Source: Verrucomicrobiales bacterium (GTDB taxonomy: Bacteria; Verrucomicrobiota; Verrucomicrobiia; Limisphaerales; UBA1096). Taken from it: 11,337 bases of DNA. Within the stretch, counting starts at the first letter, position 1. Every line of letters begins with the position of its first letter. The notes beneath the pieces were generated by a model. It ran no database searches, was not told where the DNA came from, and was given only the letters and a program-made list of their open reading frames with translations. Location of the stretch: assembly GCA_028817635.1 (NCBI GenBank), contig JAPPPH010000520.1:2148-13484 (forward strand). Direction: 5' to 3'. Shown here in pieces: positions 8,963 through 11,337 of this stretch. A program made the translations under genes and the position numbers.

Positions 8963-10102
8963 TTACTTCAGCCGGTTTTTCTCCGTGGCCTCCGCAAATT
9001 TTTTGACGTGGTTTTGAAGAATCTTGAACTTGGGCACCTCGGCGTCCCCGGAGAACCGGCCCAAAAACTCGCCGATCAACTTCCCCGCATCGCGGTACAG
9101 CGCCTGATCAATCTGCAGGTACACCGTGTCCACCATCACGTCGCGCGCCCACTCGCTCTTCGGGTAACGCGACAGCCAGCGAACGGCCGAGGGCGTGAAC
9201 TGCTCCGGCTTGGACTTGGTGAACAGGTACAGGACAACCAACTCCGAGGCCTCGCTGATCGCCGGTGATTGACGCCACTTGCGCCGCAGCGTGCCCAGGT
9301 CGCGCATGCACTTTTGTAGCGAGTCGCGATCCGCCTTGGCCACCCCCTGCTTCAACACCGCCGTCACCCCGGCCCACGTCGGGTCGCTGGCGTCCGGGTT
9401 GGCTCCCGCTTGGCCAAGCGCTGCCGCCGGTGTCACCGGGTTGGGCGGCGTGGCTTGAGTGGCTTGGGTGATTTTTTTCGGGGCCGGTTTTTTCACACCG
9501 CCGGGCAGCTTCACCTCGCTTTGCTGAACCGCCACCGGCGCCGAGCCGTCGCTGGCCACCAGCGCCACGTCGTCGATGAACACCTCGCCGGAGCCGCCAG
9601 CCACGGCACCGGTCACAAATCGAAACACCAACCGCACACCGGTCGCCCCCACCGGGGCAGGGATGCCCTCTGCCGAAACCTTGGCCCACTTGTCCTTGCC
9701 ACCACGGAATCGTGTCAGCCCCTTGCCCGGGAGCCGCGCACCGTTGTCGTCGTACCACTCGATCGCGTACTCCTGCACGTAGCTCACGCCATGATCGGTC
9801 TGCTTTGCCCAAAACGTCAGGTCGTACGTCTTGCCCCCGGCCACACCGCTGACCACCGACTGGCCAAGGTGCCCTTCGCTTGGCACCGGGCCGTCGTTCT
9901 TGAGCGTCGAGCGCATGCTGTACTTGCCGCTGTGCGCCTCGGCATTCGTGCGCGCAGGTGGCGAGCCCAGCGTCGAGTTCCAGTTATCCGTCCCCTCGCC
10001 ATCGCCGGACTCAAAGCCGCCGTTGGTGATGAGCCCCTCCCCCTTGGCCAGATTGACCACGCCAAGGCCAAGCGCGGCCAACGCGTAAAAGATTTTTCTC
10101 AT
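8963..10102 (-). CDS. Secreted protein: CBM4/9-like β-sandwich plus helical domain
   Basis: I start this at ATG 10102-10100 (379 residues) because it gives a clean signal peptide, MRKIFYALAALGLGVVNLAKG. The in-frame start 54 nt upstream adds a charged extension. Residues 23-190 resemble a CBM4/9-type or galactose-binding jelly roll: LITNGGFESG…W, then YSMRSTLKN, GKTYDLTFWAK and ending VFIDDVALV. A Pro/Ala/Lys-rich linker (about 190-240) leads to a helical C-terminal domain (about 240-379), perhaps TPR-like, which I cannot assign. The product is probably exported and may bind carbohydrate or envelope material; this is inferred from the fold resemblance only. It is divergent from the DUF1501 gene, is the promoter-proximal gene of the set, and is only 20 nt before moxR. 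The linker contains an exact palindrome encoding ALGQA. Confidence 0.7.
   Translation of the reverse strand: MRKIFYALAALGLGVVNLAKGEGLITNGGFESGDGEGTDNWNSTLGSPPARTNAEAHSGKYSMRSTLKNDGPVPSEGHLGQSVVSGVAGGKTYDLTFWAKQTDHGVSYVQEYAIEWYDDNGARLPGKGLTRFRGGKDKWAKVSAEGIPAPVGATGVRLVFRFVTGAVAGGSGEVFIDDVALVASDGSAPVAVQQSEVKLPGGVKKPAPKKITQATQATPPNPVTPAAALGQAGANPDASDPTWAGVTAVLKQGVAKADRDSLQKCMRDLGTLRRKWRQSPAISEASELVVLYLFTKSKPEQFTPSAVRWLSRYPKSEWARDVMVDTVYLQIDQALYRDAGKLIGEFLGRFSGDAEVPKFKILQNHVKKFAEATEKNRLK
9407..9420. repeat. 14-bp palindrome CGCTTGGCCAAGCG, copy 6
   Basis: Exact copy in the CBM-like gene's linker, read as ALGQA. Confidence 0.9.
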
Positions 10103-10158
10103 GACTGCTGCAACTTCAAAGCGCCGCAGCCTAGAGAGGCGAACCCCGAAGCACAACC

Positions 10159-10183
10159 CCGCTTGGCCAAACTGGGCAAGCGG
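10159..10183. promoter_or_regulatory. Inverted repeat CCGCTTG…CAAGCGG, 11-nt spacer
   Basis: Seven-base arms CCGCTTG (10159-10165) and CAAGCGG (10177-10183) are exact reverse complements, separated by 11 nt. The left arm is also the start of a half-copy of the local palindrome (CGCTTGGCC, 10160-10168). It lies 57 nt upstream of the CBM-like gene's start, so it may be an operator, or simply a degenerate copy of the repeat. Confidence 0.35.
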
Positions 10184-10190
10184 TTATTTC

Positions 10191-10200
10191 GCAACGTTGC
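10191..10200. repeat. Perfect 10-bp palindrome GCAACGTTGC
   Basis: GCAACGTTGC is self-complementary and sits in the divergent intergenic region, so it could be a repressor or regulator site. There is only one copy in the region, and no known regulator motif is claimed. Confidence 0.3.
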
Positions 10201-10325
10201 CGGCACCTCTCCCCTTTCGTCGTCCGGGCTTCCTTATTCTACGTGCGTTATTCAACCTCAAGCGCAGTTGCCTAACCTATCTGAATCCGCTAAAAAGGGT
10301 GCAAGTGAACCGGTCAACTCCAGCG

Positions 10326-11270
10326 ATGCCGCCTTGCCAGGCGCATTTTCCGCAGCACCACGATCGCCGTCAGTTTTTGCTGAAGGCGGGCGGAGGCATT
10401 GGCGGATTGGCACTGGCCGGTTTACTGCAGCAGGACGCCCAAGCAGCTAAGCCAAGCGCGGGCGATCCGCTGGCACCGCGCAATCCCCACTTTGCCCCTC
10501 GGGCCAAGCGCGTCATCTGGTTGTTCATGCACGGCGGGCCAAGCCACATGGACCTGTTCGACCCCAAGCCGGATTTGGCCAAGCACGCCGGCCAACCGTT
10601 GCCGGGTAGTTTTGGTGAGGTGATGACCCGGCGCAAGGTGGCAAAGAATCCCCTGCTTGGCCCGATCAAACCGTTCCGGCCACGCGGCCAATCGGGACTT
10701 GAGATCAGCGATTTCCTGCCGCACATCGCCTCACACGCTGACGAACTCTGCGTGATGCGCGGCTGCCACGGCGACAGCGTCAACCACCCTCAGTCGGTCT
10801 ACCAGATGAACACCGGCTCGATCCTCATGGGCAAGCCGAGCCTCGGCGCGTGGGTGGCGTACGGGCTGGGCACAGAGAACCGAGACATGCCGGCGTTCGT
10901 CGTGCTGCCGGACCCGGGCGGCGGACTCAAGGGCGGCCCGCCGGCTTGGGGCAGCGGGTTTCTCCCCGGCAGTTTTCAGGGCACCACCCTGCGGCCCGGC
11001 GCGAATCCCATCCTCAACCTCAAGCCGCCGACCGGCATCAGCGGCCGCAGCCAGCGCCGTATGCTCGACCTCATCGGCGAACTCAATCGCGACCACCTCG
11101 CCGCCCGCGATTTTGACGACCGGCTCGCCGCCCGCGTGAATGCCTACGAGCTGGCATTCCGCATGCAGTCGGCCGCGCCGGAGATCGTCGATATCTCCCG
11201 CGAGAGCGAGGCCACGCGCCGGCTGTACGGCATCGGCCAAAAGGAAACGACCGAGTTTGGCACACGCTGA
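10326..11270 (+). CDS. DUF1501 protein with Tat signal, stopped at a TGA
   Basis: This is a DUF1501-family exported protein whose frame ends at TGA 11268-11270 after 314 codons. The Tat signal is clear: DRRQFL (13-18), a Gly/Ala-rich hydrophobic core (LKAGGGIGGLALAGLL), then AQAAKP. The body has family blocks: RVIWLFMHGGPSHMDLFDPKPDL, a HADELCVMRGCHGDSVNHPQ region, an AWVAYGLG block and GGLKGGPPAWGSGFLPG. DUF1501 proteins are usually about 450-500 residues (from memory), so this one is short, and the lost C-terminal part would be essential. ATG 10326 is chosen conservatively. GTG 10305 adds seven residues and has AAAAAGGG (10292-10299) about 5 nt before it, so it is a real alternative. Biochemical function is unknown; the family is linked to sulfatase-like/alkaline-phosphatase-like folds and is common next to DUF1800/DUF1553 genes. 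Neither such partner is visible here. Confidence 0.88.
   Translation: MPPCQAHFPQHHDRRQFLLKAGGGIGGLALAGLLQQDAQAAKPSAGDPLAPRNPHFAPRAKRVIWLFMHGGPSHMDLFDPKPDLAKHAGQPLPGSFGEVMTRRKVAKNPLLGPIKPFRPRGQSGLEISDFLPHIASHADELCVMRGCHGDSVNHPQSVYQMNTGSILMGKPSLGAWVAYGLGTENRDMPAFVVLPDPGGGLKGGPPAWGSGFLPGSFQGTTLRPGANPILNLKPPTGISGRSQRRMLDLIGELNRDHLAARDFDDRLAARVNAYELAFRMQSAAPEIVDISRESEATRRLYGIGQKETTEFGTR
11268..11270 (+). other. In-frame TGA at a usually-Cys position
   Basis: The TGA lies between FGTR and LLARR, where many DUF1501 proteins have Cys (TGC or TGT, one base away). TGA is used as an ordinary stop by at least two minus-strand genes here (TGA at 4914-4912 and 2509-2507), so the genetic code is standard. 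See the finding on UGA for the competing explanations. Confidence 0.75.
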
Positions 11271-11337
11271 CTGCTCGCGCGGCGGAAGATCGAGAAGGGC
11301 GTGAGCTTCGTGCAGCTTTACTCAGTCGACACCTCCG
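11271..11337 (+). pseudogene. Continuation of the DUF1501 frame beyond the TGA
   Basis: In the same frame as the DUF1501 gene, the 22 codons after the TGA read LLARRKIEKGVSFVQLYS and onward to the window edge, with no further stop. DUF1501 homologues commonly have CLLARR-x-VERGVRFVQLY at this point (from memory), so the homology runs straight through the stop. This favours a single-base nonsense change or base error over a true end of the gene. The remainder of the gene lies outside the window. Confidence 0.7.

Larger units (their letters stand above)
10103..10325. promoter_or_regulatory. Divergent intergenic region between CBM-like and DUF1501 genes
   Basis: This region should hold the promoters for the minus-strand operon and the plus-strand DUF1501 gene. 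I find no convincing -35/-10 pair on either strand; TTGCCT at 10268-10273 with TAAAAA at 10291-10296 is only a weak 17-nt-spaced match for the plus direction. It contains an inverted repeat (10159-10183) and a perfect 10-bp palindrome (10191-10200). No small ORF with convincing coding character was seen. Confidence 0.55.

Noticed and set aside
10103..10156. 18-residue N-terminal extension of the CBM-like gene
   Set aside because: It would bury the signal peptide behind a charged segment; ATG 10102 gives a clean signal peptide.
10101..10325. Extended 75-codon N-terminus of the DUF1501 gene
   Set aside because: It precedes the Tat signal and reads as noncoding; the expected start lies just upstream of the RR motif.
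9410..10450. 346-codon open frame on the plus strand
   Set aside because: Overlaps the CBM-like gene on the opposite strand and runs out of frame into the DUF1501 gene; Arg/His-rich.
11274..11305. Stem-loop after the TGA as a SECIS element
   Set aside because: Stem of 7 bp (one G·U) but an 18-nt loop and no recognisable SelB-type apical signature; GC-rich DNA gives such stems by chance.

Overview
The window is GC-rich bacterial DNA, most likely from the PVC superphylum and probably Verrucomicrobiota (Planctomycetota is the alternative). This is inferred from the gene content: a Tat-exported DUF1501 protein, a SASA/CE6-type acetylesterase, and a MoxR–DUF58–BatA–(large coiled-coil membrane protein)–VWA/GATase-like cluster. 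No rRNA, tRNA, transposase, phage gene or CRISPR array is visible.

Layout. Almost everything left of position 10102 is one tightly packed minus-strand gene set, read right to left. It runs: secreted CBM-like/helical protein (10102-8963), MoxR AAA+ ATPase (8942-7938), DUF58 protein (7919-7017), BatA-like membrane VWA protein (7011-4912), large DUF4175-like membrane protein (4915-2507), a second membrane VWA/GATase-like protein (2493-223), and the 5' end of a secreted SASA/CE6 esterase that runs off the left edge (188 to <1). The gaps are about 20, 18, 5, -3 (ATGA overlap), 13 and 34 nt, so it looks like a single operon. A divergent intergenic region of about 200 bp (10103-10325) separates it from a plus-strand DUF1501 gene that runs to the right edge.

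How the genes fit together. MoxR ATPases are known to work with VWA-domain partners, often as chaperone or assembly machines. DUF58 and BatA proteins are the usual partners in Bat-type (aerotolerance/envelope) clusters. Here one MoxR and one DUF58 are followed by two membrane VWA proteins that also carry degenerate class-I glutamine-amidotransferase-like folds, with a large three-TM protein between them. This suggests an envelope complex whose substrate is unknown. The flanking secreted CBM-like protein and esterase suggest, but do not prove, a link to exported polysaccharide or surface material.

The two most unusual observations are not gene families. (1) A 14-bp perfect palindrome, CGCTTGGCCAAGCG, occurs exactly six times, with a seventh 12-bp core and many half-sites. 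It is scattered inside unrelated genes in two reading phases and produces recurrent ALGQA or RLAKR peptides. (2) The DUF1501 gene is interrupted by an in-frame TGA exactly where the family commonly has a Cys (…FGTR-[C]-LLARR…). The reading frame and family-like sequence continue after the stop to the window edge. This could be a nonsense mutation, a base error or, less likely, a UGA-Sec codon.
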